From Actinokineospora inagensis DSM 44258 (GTDB taxonomy: Bacteria; Actinomycetota; Actinomycetes; Mycobacteriales; Pseudonocardiaceae): a DNA stretch of 64,000 nt. The position numbers and the translations under genes are program-made. The notes under the pieces are model-generated. The model was not told the origin of the DNA. It saw only the letters and a list, made by a program, of their open reading frames with translations, and searched no databases. Every line of letters starts with the position of its first letter. The first letter of the stretch is position 1. Below, piece after piece: positions 9,608 through 18,127 of this stretch. The stretch is taken from contig NZ_AXWW01000028.1 of assembly GCF_000482865.1 (NCBI RefSeq), positions 45,728-109,727 on the forward strand. Reading direction: 5' to 3'.

Positions 9608-9907
9608 TCAGGCCATGTCCTCGGCCAACTCGGTGAGCACGACGCGGCAGTCGGCGAGCACGCGCTTCCCCCGTTTGGTGGTCCGGTAGCGGCGGATCCG
9701 CCTGCCGTCGACCACCTCGGTGCGCGACTTGAGCAGACCGGCCTCCTGCAGCCGGTGCAGCAGCGGGTACAGCGTGCCGGGCGACACCCGATGCCCACGC
9801 GCGGCCAGTTCCTCGGTCAGCCAGGCCCCGTGCACCTCCTCGGCCGCCGCGTACCTGAGCACCCGCAGCCGCAGCGCCCCGTTGGCGAACTCCCGGACCA
9901 CATCCAT
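9608..9907 (-). CDS. PadR-family transcriptional regulator
   Basis: A 99-residue winged-helix protein with the PadR signature: LLHRL and SPGTLYPLLHRLQEAGLL recognition region, then the wing (RRIRRYRTTKRGKRVL). I start it at ATG 9907 (MDVVREFANGALRLRVL), because an upstream in-frame ATG at 9943 would place the likely operator inside the gene. It is divergent from the Pls/PosA synthetase and separated by about 260 bp containing three TATC-N7-GATA motifs. It is therefore the likely autoregulator and controller of the synthetase. Confidence 0.85.
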   Translation of the reverse strand: MDVVREFANGALRLRVLRYAAAEEVHGAWLTEELAARGHRVSPGTLYPLLHRLQEAGLLKSRTEVVDGRRIRRYRTTKRGKRVLADCRVVLTELAEDMA

Positions 9908-9917
9908 CGGTCCACAA

Positions 9918-10013
9918 TATCGTGCCTCGATATCGCGAGCCAAGTCTGATCAAATCCGCAGCACAAGAAGCCAAAATGCTGTACTTATCGGTGGGTGATA
10001 TCTGATCTCGATA
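9918..10013. promoter_or_regulatory. Three TATC-N7-GATA motifs, candidate PadR operators
   Basis: TATC-N7-GATA occurs at 9918-9932, 9986-10000 and 9999-10013. The first is extended to a perfect ATATCG-N5-CGATAT repeat (9917-9933) immediately upstream of padR; the last two overlap by two bases. PadR proteins bind inverted repeats near their own gene, so this is a plausible shared operator region for padR and the divergent synthetase gene. Confidence 0.6.
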
Positions 10014-10164
10014 GCAAAACCGTTGGTACACAAGGATGTGAACCGCGACACGTGGGTAAGAGATCGACGAGACAGGTCGATGACATGACCGGTAACGTGC
10101 TCTGGTCGCGGGTGCCGTTGAGGCCCGTGACCGCAGGAACCGCCCACAGGGACACACCGAAAAG

Positions 10165-13100
10165 GTGAGAAATGCGTTCGCCGCGATGACGATGGTCCAC
10201 CACCCGACCCCTCTGCTGACCGCTATCGATCCGCTGGCCGAGGCCGCCGCGCGCGGGCTCGCCGTGTTCCGCGCCGGACCGGAGAGCGCCCCGCGCACCC
10301 TGGTCGACGTCCTCCGCTCGACCGCCGCGCGCCACCCGGACGCCGACGCCCTCGACGACGGCACCACCGTGCTGAGCTACCGCGCGCTGCTGGCCGAGGT
10401 CGACGCGCTGGCCGCCACCCTCACCCTGGCCGGGGTCGGCCGGGGCGACCGGGTCGGTGTGCGGGTCCCGTCCGGCACCGCCGACCTGTACGTGTCGATC
10501 CTGGCCACCCTGGTCGCGGGCGCGGCCTACGTGCCGGTCGACTTCGACGACCCGGACGAGCGGGCGGACCTGGTCTTCGGCGAGGCAAACGCTTGCGCCG
10601 TGCTCGGCGGTGGCCGCTCGGTCACCCACCGGAGCAGCCCGGTCGGGCTGCCGGGCACCCCCGGCCTGGAGGACGACGCCTGGATCATCTTCACCTCGGG
10701 GTCGACCGGCAAGCCGAAGGGCGTGGCGGTCAGCCACCGCAGCGCGGCCGCGTTCGTGGACGCCGAGGCCGACCTCTTCCTGGCCGACGAGCCGATCAAC
10801 CCGGACGACCGGGTGCTGGCGGGCCTGTCGGTCGCCTTCGACGCCTCCTGCGAGGAGATGTGGCTGGCCTGGCGCAACGGGGCCTGCCTGGTGCCCGCGC
10901 CGCGCGCGCTGGTGCGCACCGGGGTCGACCTGGGGCCGTGGCTGGTGGAGAAGGGCATCACCGTCGTGTCCACGGTGCCGACGCTGGCCGCGCTGTGGCC
11001 TGCCGACGCGCTCGACGACGTCCGGCTGCTGATCTTCGGCGGCGAAGCGTGCCCGCCTGAGCTGGCCGAGCGGCTGGCCATCGAGGGCCGCGAGGTGTGG
11101 AACACCTACGGCCCGACCGAGGCGACCGTGGTGGCCTGCGGCGCCCAGTTGACCGGCGAGGGCCCGGTGCGGATCGGGCTGCCGCTGGACGGCTGGGAGC
11201 TGGCCGTCGTCGACGAGGCGGGCGAGCTGGTGCCGATGGGCGAGGTCGGGCAACTGGTGATCGGCGGCGCCGGTCTGGCCAGGTACCTCGATCCGGTGAA
11301 GGACGCCGAGAAGTTCGCGCCGCTGCCCGCGCTGTCGTGGGACCGCGCGTACCGCAGCGGCGACATGGTCAAGGCGGAGTCGGCGGGGCTGCTGTTCCTG
11401 GGCCGGGCGGACGAGCAGATCAAGCTCGGCGGTCGGCGTATCGAGCTGGGTGAGGTCGACGCGGCGCTGCAGTCCCTGCCGTACGTGGCAGGCGCGGCTG
11501 CCGCCGTTCGCACTACCTCGGCCGGTAACCAGCTCCTGGTCGGTTATGTCGTCGTCTCCGACGGCTTCGACGCGGATGTCGCTATCGAGCGGTTGCGCGC
11601 TGAGCTGCCCGCGGCGCTGGTCCCGCTGATCGCCGTAGTGGACACGCTGCCCACGCGGACCTCCGGCAAGGTGGACCGCAACGCGCTGCCGTGGCCGCTG
11701 GACCTGGACACCTCCGACGTCGACACGGCGGCCCTGACCGATACCCAGCGCTGGCTCGCCGAGCTGTGGCGGGACCTGCTCGGGGTGTCGGTGAGCAGTC
11801 CGAAGGCCGACTTCTTCGCCAACGGCGGCGGCAGCCTGTCCGCCGCGCAACTGGTGTCCAAGATCCGCGAGAAGCACCCCAGCATCGCGGTCGCCGACCT
11901 CTACCAGAGCCCGACGCTGGGCAAGCTCGCCGACCACATCGACGCGGCCGCGTCCAGCACGCAGAGCGACCGGGTAGTGCTACCGGTGCCGCGTCGCGCC
12001 CAGGTCATCCAGGCCCTCTTGACGCTGCCGATGTTGACGGTCGTGGGTGCCCGGTGGGTCGTGGCTCTTGCCGCGTTGAACAACCTGGTCGCCCTGCCGT
12101 GGGCACCGAAGGTGTCGTGGTGGCTCGTGTTCGCGGGCTGGTTGGTGTTCATGAGCCCGTGGGGGCGTATGGCGCTGGCTGCCGTGACCGCGCGCCTGCT
12201 GCTGCGAGGGGTCGAACCAGGCTCTTACCCGCGCGGCGGGAGTGTCCACCTACGGCTGTGGGCCGCGGAGCGGCTGGTCGAGCTGACCGGTGCGGCCGGT
12301 CTGCAAGGTGCGCCGTGGATGACGCACTACGCGCGGGTGCTCGGCGCGAAGATCGGCGACGGTGTCGACCTGCACTCGCTGCCCCCGGTCACCGGCATGC
12401 TCCGGCTGGGCCGCGGCGCGGCGATCGAGCCCGAGGTCGACCTGTCCGGCCACTGGCTCGACGGCGACGTCCTGCACATCGGGTCGGTCCGGGTCGACGC
12501 GAACGCCACGGTCGGCGCGCGCAGCACGCTGTTCCCGGGTGCCCGGGTCGGCAAGCGCGCCGAGGTCGCGCCGGGTTCCGGGGTGATGGGCGCGGTTCCC
12601 GCCGGTCAGCGCTGGTCGGGCTCACCGGCCGCGCGCACCGGCAAGGCGAGCGCGAAGGGCGTGCGTCCGGAGCGCCGTCGGCGTTGGGTGGGCATCTATG
12701 CGCTGTCGTCGTTCGTGCTGAGTGTGCTGCCCGTCGCGGCAGCGGTACCGGCACTGTTTGTGCTGACGGCGTTCCTGGACGGCACGACCACCTTGAGCGG
12801 TGCCACCACCAAGGCCCTGGTCGCGGTTCCGGTTGTCACGCTGACCTGGATGGCCTCTTACGCGCTGTTGATCCTCGTGCTGGTGCGGTCGCTGTCGATC
12901 GGTATGCGTGCCGGTAAGCACGCGGTGCACAGCCGGGTCGCGTGGCAGGCCTGGGCGACGGAGCGGCTGATGGGCCTTGCCCGGTCCGGTCTGTTCCCGA
13001 TGTACGCCAGCCTGTTCACCCCGGTGTGGCTGCGCGCCTTGGGGATGAAGGTCGGTAGGCGCGTCGAGGCGTCAACGGTGTTGGCGCTACCGAGCATGAC

Positions 13101-14058
13101 CACCGTTGGCGACGGCGCGTTCTTGGCCGACGACACGATGATCGGCTCTTACGAGCTCGGCGGCGGTTGGATGCGCATCGGTGCCGCCAGCATCGGTAAG
13201 CGGGCATTCCTGGGCAACTCCGGTATGACCGCGCCCGGTAGGGCTGTCCCGAAGCGTGGCTTGGTCGGCGTTCTGTCGTCTACGCCCAAGAAGGCCAAGG
13301 CCGGTTCTTCGTACCTCGGCATGCCGCCGATGAAGCTTCCGCGCACTGTTGAGGCTGCCGACGAGAGCACCACGTTCGACCCGCCGCGGCGTCTTGTGGT
13401 CGCCCGCGCGGTGGTCGAGGTGTGCCGTGTCATCCCGGTGATGGCGTCCGCCGCGTTGGCCGTTCTGGTCGCCGCGAGCCTGACCTACGCCGGGTTCTGG
13501 CTGGGCTTGGCGATCAGCGGGCTACTGCTGTTCGGCGCCGGTGTGACCGCGTGCGCGGTGGCCGTCCTGGCCAAGTGGACCCTGGTCGGGCGGTTCGGCA
13601 CCGTGGACCACCCGCTGTGGAGTTCGTTCGTGTGGCGCAACGAGCTGGCGGACACGTTCGTCGAGATGCTCGCGGTGCCGTGGTTCGCGACCTGGGCGCA
13701 CGGGTCGCCGCTGCTGTCGGTGTGGCTGCGCGGGTTGGGCGCCAAGATCGGCCGGGGCGCCTGGGTGGAGACCTACTGGCTGCCCGAGGCCGACCTGGTT
13801 CACGTCGGCCACGGCGCCACGGTCAGCCGCGGCTGCGTGCTGCAGACCCACCTGTTCCACGACCGGATCATGAGCATGGCCCCGGTGACCGTCGGCGACG
13901 GCGGCACGCTCGGTCCGCACGGCATCGTGCTGCCCGGCGCGACCATCGGCGAGCGCACCACCGTCGGCCCGGCGTCGCTGGTCATGCGTGGCGAGTCCGT
14001 CCCGGACGGCAGCCGCTGGCTGGGCAACCCGATCTCGGCGTGGCCGAGCAAGCGCTGA
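10165..14058 (+). CDS. Pls/PosA-type membrane non-ribosomal peptide synthetase (polyamino-acid synthetase)
   Basis: The 1297-residue protein matches the unusual layout of epsilon-poly-L-lysine synthetase. An adenylation domain (residues about 30-515) has A3 FTSGSTGKPKG, A5 NTYGPTEAT, A7 YRSGDMV, A8 GRADEQIKLGGRRIELGEVD and A10 TRTSGKVDRNALP. A carrier domain follows with DFFANGGGSL, phosphopantetheine Ser near residue 557. Three hydrophobic pairs (about 613-680, 844-911, 1081-1147) alternate with three related soluble domains of hexapeptide/left-handed-helix type. There is no condensation or thioesterase domain. In Pls the tandem C-terminal domains join free amino acids iteratively through side-chain amides. 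Substrate is not deducible by eye. GTG 10165 is the first start; ATG 10186 and 10192 are alternatives. It is followed 32 bp later by an M1 aminopeptidase. Confidence 0.88.
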   Translation: MRNAFAAMTMVHHPTPLLTAIDPLAEAAARGLAVFRAGPESAPRTLVDVLRSTAARHPDADALDDGTTVLSYRALLAEVDALAATLTLAGVGRGDRVGVRVPSGTADLYVSILATLVAGAAYVPVDFDDPDERADLVFGEANACAVLGGGRSVTHRSSPVGLPGTPGLEDDAWIIFTSGSTGKPKGVAVSHRSAAAFVDAEADLFLADEPINPDDRVLAGLSVAFDASCEEMWLAWRNGACLVPAPRALVRTGVDLGPWLVEKGITVVSTVPTLAALWPADALDDVRLLIFGGEACPPELAERLAIEGREVWNTYGPTEATVVACGAQLTGEGPVRIGLPLDGWELAVVDEAGELVPMGEVGQLVIGGAGLARYLDPVKDAEKFAPLPALSWDRAYRSGDMVKAESAGLLFLGRADEQIKLGGRRIELGEVDAALQSLPYVAGAAAAVRTTSAGNQLLVGYVVVSDGFDADVAIERLRAELPAALVPLIAVVDTLPTRTSGKVDRNALPWPLDLDTSDVDTAALTDTQRWLAELWRDLLGVSVSSPKADFFANGGGSLSAAQLVSKIREKHPSIAVADLYQSPTLGKLADHIDAAASSTQSDRVVLPVPRRAQVIQALLTLPMLTVVGARWVVALAALNNLVALPWAPKVSWWLVFAGWLVFMSPWGRMALAAVTARLLLRGVEPGSYPRGGSVHLRLWAAERLVELTGAAGLQGAPWMTHYARVLGAKIGDGVDLHSLPPVTGMLRLGRGAAIEPEVDLSGHWLDGDVLHIGSVRVDANATVGARSTLFPGARVGKRAEVAPGSGVMGAVPAGQRWSGSPAARTGKASAKGVRPERRRRWVGIYALSSFVLSVLPVAAAVPALFVLTAFLDGTTTLSGATTKALVAVPVVTLTWMASYALLILVLVRSLSIGMRAGKHAVHSRVAWQAWATERLMGLARSGLFPMYASLFTPVWLRALGMKVGRRVEASTVLALPSMTTVGDGAFLADDTMIGSYELGGGWMRIGAASIGKRAFLGNSGMTAPGRAVPKRGLVGVLSSTPKKAKAGSSYLGMPPMKLPRTVEAADESTTFDPPRRLVVARAVVEVCRVIPVMASAALAVLVAASLTYAGFWLGLAISGLLLFGAGVTACAVAVLAKWTLVGRFGTVDHPLWSSFVWRNELADTFVEMLAVPWFATWAHGSPLLSVWLRGLGAKIGRGAWVETYWLPEADLVHVGHGATVSRGCVLQTHLFHDRIMSMAPVTVGDGGTLGPHGIVLPGATIGERTTVGPASLVMRGESVPDGSRWLGNPISAWPSKR

Positions 14059-14090
14059 CGCGCCCGGGTGTCGTCATGTTGAATAGCGGT

Positions 14091-15452
14091 ATGAGCGCCA
14101 AGGCTGACCCGGCACGCGCCGGGCAGCCCGGCGCGAGTACGTCCCTGGACGCTTACCTGCCCAACCACGGCAACGGCGGCTACCGGGTCCAGCACTACGA
14201 CCTCGACCTGATCTACCGCGTCGGGCCGGGCAGGCTTGAGGGCCACGCCCGCGTCACCGCAGTGGCGACCCAGGCGTTGTCGCGGTTCACGCTGGATTTC
14301 GCCGGTCTGCGGCCGACGAAGGTAACCGTGAACGGTAAGGCCGTCCGGCATGTGCAGCGCGGTAAGAAGCTGCACATCACGCCGCCGCGCGCCTTATCGG
14401 ACGGCGGTATGTTCGTCGTCGACGTCCGCTACGTGGGCTCACCCGCGCCGGTAAGCAGTCACTGGGGCGAGATCGGGTGGGACTACCTGGAGGACGGGGT
14501 GATCGTCGCCAGCCAGCCGATCGGCGCACCGTCCTGGTTCCCGTGCAACGACCACCCCAGCGACAAGGCGACCTACCGGATCGCGGTGACGACGGCTTCG
14601 CCCTACCAGGTCGTGGCGACGGGCGTGCTCGAGTCGAAGCAGTCGTCGGCCAGCACGACGACGTGGGACTTCCGGCTCTCGCAGCCGACCCCGACCTACC
14701 TGGTGAGTGTCCAAATCGGACGGTACGCGGAGCTGTCCTACGGGACGGTGCCGATGATGCACGCGGCGGTGCCCGCGCGGCTCACCGGGATGTTCGAGCA
14801 CGACTTCGGGCGGCAGCCGCGGATGCTCGACGAGTTCTCGCGGATGTTCGGGCCGTACCCGTTCGAGCAGTACGGCGTGGTGGTGGTGGACGCCGAGCTG
14901 GACGCGCCGATCGAGGCGCAGTCGTTGTCCGTGTTCGGCAGCAACCACGTGGACGGGCGGCGCGGGAGTGAGCGGTTGGTGGCGCACGAGCTCGCGCACC
15001 AGTGGTTCGGCAACAGCCTGACAGTGGCGCAGTGGCGGCACATCTGGCTGAACGAGGGGTTCGCGAACTACGCCGAGTGGTTGTGGTCGGAGGTCTCCGG
15101 GGGTGCCGCCGCGGAGGTGCACGCGCACCGGGCGTGGCGGGAACTCGCCGAGCGGCCGCAGGACATGCGGCTGGCCGATCCCGGGACGCGGTACCTGTTC
15201 GACGACCGGGTGTACCTGCGGGGCGCGGTCACGCTGCACGCCCTGCGGCTGCGCCTCGGTGACGACGCCTTCTTCGCCCTGCTCAAGGTCTGGACTTCGG
15301 CGCACCGGCACGGCGTGGTCACCACGGACGACTTCACCACGCTCGCGCAGCGGCACACGCCGTGGCCGCTGACCGATCTGTTCGCCCGGTGGCTGCACTC
15401 GCCGGTCCTGCCGGAGTTCCCACGCCGAACGCCTGGCGCGGACCGGGAGTAG
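14091..15452 (+). CDS. M1-family zinc aminopeptidase, possible polyamino-acid-degrading partner of Pls
   Basis: A roughly 453-residue M1 metallopeptidase with the gluzincin site HELAHQW at residues 299-305 and the third zinc ligand Glu322 in WLNEGFANYAE, exactly 18 residues after the second His. The usual GAMEN exopeptidase motif is replaced by PIEAQSLSVFG. It lacks a signal peptide and the C-terminal HEAT-like domain of long M1 enzymes. ATG 14091 is preferred; ATG 14076 is in frame. It sits directly behind the Pls/PosA-type synthetase; in epsilon-poly-lysine producers a polymer-degrading zinc aminopeptidase is encoded beside the synthetase, so self-protection or polymer turnover is the inferred role. 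Confidence 0.85.
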   Translation: MSAKADPARAGQPGASTSLDAYLPNHGNGGYRVQHYDLDLIYRVGPGRLEGHARVTAVATQALSRFTLDFAGLRPTKVTVNGKAVRHVQRGKKLHITPPRALSDGGMFVVDVRYVGSPAPVSSHWGEIGWDYLEDGVIVASQPIGAPSWFPCNDHPSDKATYRIAVTTASPYQVVATGVLESKQSSASTTTWDFRLSQPTPTYLVSVQIGRYAELSYGTVPMMHAAVPARLTGMFEHDFGRQPRMLDEFSRMFGPYPFEQYGVVVVDAELDAPIEAQSLSVFGSNHVDGRRGSERLVAHELAHQWFGNSLTVAQWRHIWLNEGFANYAEWLWSEVSGGAAAEVHAHRAWRELAERPQDMRLADPGTRYLFDDRVYLRGAVTLHALRLRLGDDAFFALLKVWTSAHRHGVVTTDDFTTLAQRHTPWPLTDLFARWLHSPVLPEFPRRTPGADRE

Positions 15453-15469
15453 GAGGGGTCCGCGCCAGG
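15432..15469 (+). terminator. Strong stem-loop at the end of the M1 peptidase gene
   Basis: A perfect 13-bp stem (15432-15444 with 15457-15469) closes a 12-nt loop that contains the stop codon of the peptidase. It has no U-tract, as is common for actinobacterial terminators. Confidence 0.7.
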
Positions 15470-15820
15470 TGCGCCCCCGCGGCGCGCGCGGCCTGCTGGG
15501 GCCTGGGCGCGGCGGCGCCGGAATCGGCGTTCGGGAAACCACGCGAGGCCGCCTCGCGGGAGAACCCGCGAGAGAACCGGAGTGGCCCGAGACCAGGCCG
15601 CGGCACGACCGGACCACGGCGCCGCCACGCGCCCCGATCCGGCGAACCGCCCACGCGTCCATGGACTCCGGCGCGGTTTCCCACCACCATGGTGCACTCC
15701 ACGCCCGGTCGAGCGCGACCGATTTTCCAGCGGTGCCAACGGAGATCGGGCGACCGGGCGTTCGCCCACCGCGAACACGACTACTGGATCATGGATCCGA
15801 CCGTCGACTGTGGACGGTAG
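15470..15820. other. Non-coding spacer between the pls-peptidase unit and the MoxR gene
   Basis: No convincing gene. It holds a second hairpin, CTCGCGGG-agaa-CCCGCGAG at 15553-15572. The gene on the right ends at 15821 on the opposite strand, so this is the meeting point of convergent transcription units. Confidence 0.6.
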
Positions 15821-16663
15821 TCAGCCCGCGAGGAGCGCGTCCAGCCCTGCGGCCACGACGCGGTCGATGTCCTCGCGGTACTTGAGAACAGCGCCGAGGG
15901 TGCGGGCGGCGGTGGCGGCGTCGAGTTCGTCCCGGTGGAGGGCGGTGAGGGCGGCGGCCCAGTCAAGCGTCTCGGCGACTCCCGGAGGCTTGAGGAGGTC
16001 TTGGCCGCGGAGGCGACGGACGGCGTTGACGATCTGGGCGGCAAGGCGGTCGGGCAGACCGGGGTGGCGCAAGCGCAGGATGGCCAACTCGCGGGCGAGG
16101 GTGGGGTGGTCCAGCCAGTGGTACAGGCAGCGGCGCTTGAGGGCGTCGTGGACTTCCCGGGTGCGGTTGGAGGTCAACACGACCAGGGGTGGCTCCACGG
16201 CGCGGATTTCGCCCAGTTCGGGAATCGTGACGGCGGCCTCGCCGAGGATCTCCAAGAGGAACGCCTCGAACTCGTCATCGGCGCGGTCGATCTCGTCGAC
16301 CAGCAGCACGCACGGGGTTTCGAGAGCACGAAGCAGGGGACGGGCCAAGAGGAACCGACGCGTATAGAGGGATTCGACGGCTGAGCCCGCGCGTAGTTCC
16401 AAGAGCTGCCGGGGGAAGTCCCACTCGTAGAGGGCTTGAGTGGCGTCGATGCCCTCGTAGCACTGGAGGCGGATCAGGTCCAGGTTCAACGATGACGCCA
16501 AGGCCGCGGCAAGGGCGGTTTTACCGGTGCCGGGTTCACCCTCGCAGAAGAGGGGACGGCGGAGGTTGACCGCGAGGTACGCGGCGGTCGCGAGGCCCTC
16601 GTCGGCGAGGTAGCCGACGGCCGCAAGAGCCGCGGCCATCTCCTCCGGGGTCCGGACAGGCAT
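15821..16663 (-). CDS. MoxR/CoxD-type AAA+ ATPase
   Basis: A 280-residue AAA+ protein with Walker A GEPGTGKT (about residue 40), Walker B LLVDEIDRAD (about residue 115), sensor 1 LTSNRTREVHDALKRRC and the sensor 2 region. MoxR ATPases work with VWA proteins; the CoxD/CoxE pair matures the active site of CO dehydrogenase. It is the probable partner of the VWA gene ending at 8476, with the synthetase locus lying between. ATG 16663 is chosen; GTG 16672 is an alternative. Confidence 0.82.
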   Translation of the reverse strand: MPVRTPEEMAAALAAVGYLADEGLATAAYLAVNLRRPLFCEGEPGTGKTALAAALASSLNLDLIRLQCYEGIDATQALYEWDFPRQLLELRAGSAVESLYTRRFLLARPLLRALETPCVLLVDEIDRADDEFEAFLLEILGEAAVTIPELGEIRAVEPPLVVLTSNRTREVHDALKRRCLYHWLDHPTLARELAILRLRHPGLPDRLAAQIVNAVRRLRGQDLLKPPGVAETLDWAAALTALHRDELDAATAARTLGAVLKYREDIDRVVAAGLDALLAG

Positions 16664-16759
16664 ACGGGTCACCCTAACCCGACCCCCGAAACGACCCCTA
16701 GTCCAGAACCCGGGTCGTTCCCCGATGGCAGGACGCGTGCCGCGGTCCACTCTTGAGGC

Positions 16760-16981
16760 ATGACGAACAACGTGTTCACCGAGGCCCAGACCACGGTCCG
16801 CAAGTTCCGCCGCAGTCGGTCCGACCGCATGGTCGCCGGTGTGTGTGGTGGCATCGCGAAGACGCTGAACATTGATCCGCCGTTGGTGCGCATCGGGCTG
16901 GTCGCAGCGACGCTGCTGGGGTTCGGCACTGGGGCGATCATCTACGGCGCGTGCTGGATCCTGCTGCCCGAGGAGGACTAA
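16760..16981 (+). CDS. PspC-domain membrane protein
   Basis: A 73-residue protein composed of a single PspC domain: basic N-terminus (RKFRRSRSDRMVAGVCGGIA), amphipathic segment NIDPPLVRIGLV and one transmembrane helix ending WILLPEED. PspC domains occur in the phage-shock membrane-stress response and in actinobacterial sensor proteins. Divergent from the MoxR gene across 96 bp and 22 bp before the next membrane protein gene. Confidence 0.88.
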   Translation: MTNNVFTEAQTTVRKFRRSRSDRMVAGVCGGIAKTLNIDPPLVRIGLVAATLLGFGTGAIIYGACWILLPEED

Positions 16982-17003
16982 CCGGGGTCGGTAGGGTCGG
17001 CGG

Positions 17004-17318
17004 GTGGCCGAGCAGCACGTGGTTAAGCAGCGGAGCGGGGCAGCGCGGATCGTCGTGCTGATCGCGGCGGCGGTGGTGTTCCTCGCCGGTGGGGTGGTCT
17101 GCTTCCTCGTCCTGTTGTTCGGCCCGGTGCTGGGCCACGGGAGTCCGATCGCGGCGGCGGCCGCTTACACGGGGGTGAGCGCGGTCGCCGCGGGGGTGGC
17201 GGTGGCCGTGGCGGTCCGGTCGGCGACGACCGGGCGGGTGGTGCTGTGGGGGTGCGGGACGCTGCTGGTGGGGACCTTGGCGGCGGCCGGGGCGATGGTG
17301 TTGCTGCTCACCGGGTGA
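17004..17318 (+). CDS. Small membrane protein, function unknown
   Basis: A 104-residue protein with a short charged N-terminus and three hydrophobic segments (RIVVLIAAAVVFLAGGVVCFLVLL, AAAAAYTGVSAVAAGVAVAVAV, VLLWGCGTLLVGTLAAAGAMVLLL, each given in part). GTG start at 17004. No family is recognised. Its position 22 bp after pspC suggests co-transcription and an envelope role. Confidence 0.65.
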   Translation: MAEQHVVKQRSGAARIVVLIAAAVVFLAGGVVCFLVLLFGPVLGHGSPIAAAAAYTGVSAVAAGVAVAVAVRSATTGRVVLWGCGTLLVGTLAAAGAMVLLLTG

Positions 17319-17351
17319 GGATGACCGGATCGTGCCACGTCTCAAAACTGC

Positions 17352-17391
17352 CAAGAGCCGGTGGTATCCAACCCGGGGGACGCGGCTCTTG
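17352..17391 (+). terminator. Stem-loop downstream of the small membrane protein
   Basis: CAAGAGCCG (17352-17360) pairs with CGGCTCTTG (17383-17391) around a 22-nt loop, 34 bp beyond the stop codon. It could be a terminator; it lacks a U-tract. Confidence 0.5.
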
Positions 17392-17432
17392 TAAGGGTGT
17401 CTGAGTAGAACTACTCGCCCCCGGAGCCAGCC

Positions 17433-17594
17433 ATGAGCGACCAGTCGACCACGCGGGAGTGCCCGCGGCGACCGGTGGCGACGGGGTCGGATCAGACGGC
17501 GGCGCCGCCGGTCACCGGTGGGGTTGACCGGCGAGGACATGGCTGCACCGGCCTGCTCGGCCTGCCTGGTCCAGGCGACCGGGTGTCGGTGTGA
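17433..17594 (+). CDS. Possible 53-residue peptide, unassigned
   Basis: ATG 17433 to TGA 17594 encodes a small polar peptide rich in Gly, Pro, Thr and Arg with two Cys residues. There is no good ribosome-binding site and no recognisable family. It is the only small reading frame in the 366-bp gap that ends just before the inhibitor gene, and may be spurious. Confidence 0.25.
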   Translation: MSDQSTTRECPRRPVATGSDQTAAPPVTGGVDRRGHGCTGLLGLPGPGDRVSV

Positions 17595-17684
17595 GCCCGC
17601 GGACGACCGACGGCCGGACGGGTGCAGGGGACCTGTCCGGCCGTCGGGGCGTGTGCGGCGCGGAGCGCGGAGAAGGAGCACGAC

Positions 17685-18002
17685 GTGGGGTTGGTGCGGC
17701 TGTCAGTGCAGGACGCCGAGCGGCCAACCGAGTTGCGCCGGGGGGATACCGTCGAGTTGCGGCTCCCGGAGTCCGCGACCACCGGGTACCGGTGGCGTTG
17801 GTGGTTGCCGGAGGCGCTGCGCCTGATCGCCGACGAGCACGTCCCGGCGACGGTCGGCGCGGGTGCCCCGGGCTCGGCAGGCGAGCGGCGACTGGCCTTC
17901 GACGTCACCGCGACCGGTCAGCACGAACTCCGGGCCGAACTGGCGAGACCGTGGGAAGGGCAGGCGCGGCAGGCCCTGACGTTCGTCCTGTACGCGCGTT
18001 AG
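17685..18002 (+). CDS. Chagasin-type (I42) protease inhibitor domain protein
   Basis: A 105-residue protein whose RLPESATTGYRW (about residues 25-36) matches loop L4 of chagasin inhibitors (family NPTTGY), which enters the active site of papain-like cysteine proteases. The rest has the expected beta-rich pattern, including the tryptophan-rich loop and C-terminal FDVTATGQHELRAELARPW. GTG 17685 is chosen because AAGGAG lies seven bases upstream. No signal peptide, so it would act in the cytoplasm as read. No C1 protease gene is in the window, so its target is unknown. Confidence 0.75.
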   Translation: MGLVRLSVQDAERPTELRRGDTVELRLPESATTGYRWRWWLPEALRLIADEHVPATVGAGAPGSAGERRLAFDVTATGQHELRAELARPWEGQARQALTFVLYAR

Positions 18003-18127
18003 CGACACTGATGGAGTACAGCTTCACCCGAAAGAGTGAGCAAGGATGGGTGCGGACGCACCAACCTGCCACGGGACGATGTAGCCAGTGCCACCAGGAC
18101 GCACAACCCCGGCAGACGGAGAATGGG

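Noticed and set aside
17591..18127. Long upstream extension of the sigma factor gene from 17591
   Set aside because: It would overlap the inhibitor gene, which has a good ribosome-binding site and a family motif; the extension shows no sigma-domain similarity.
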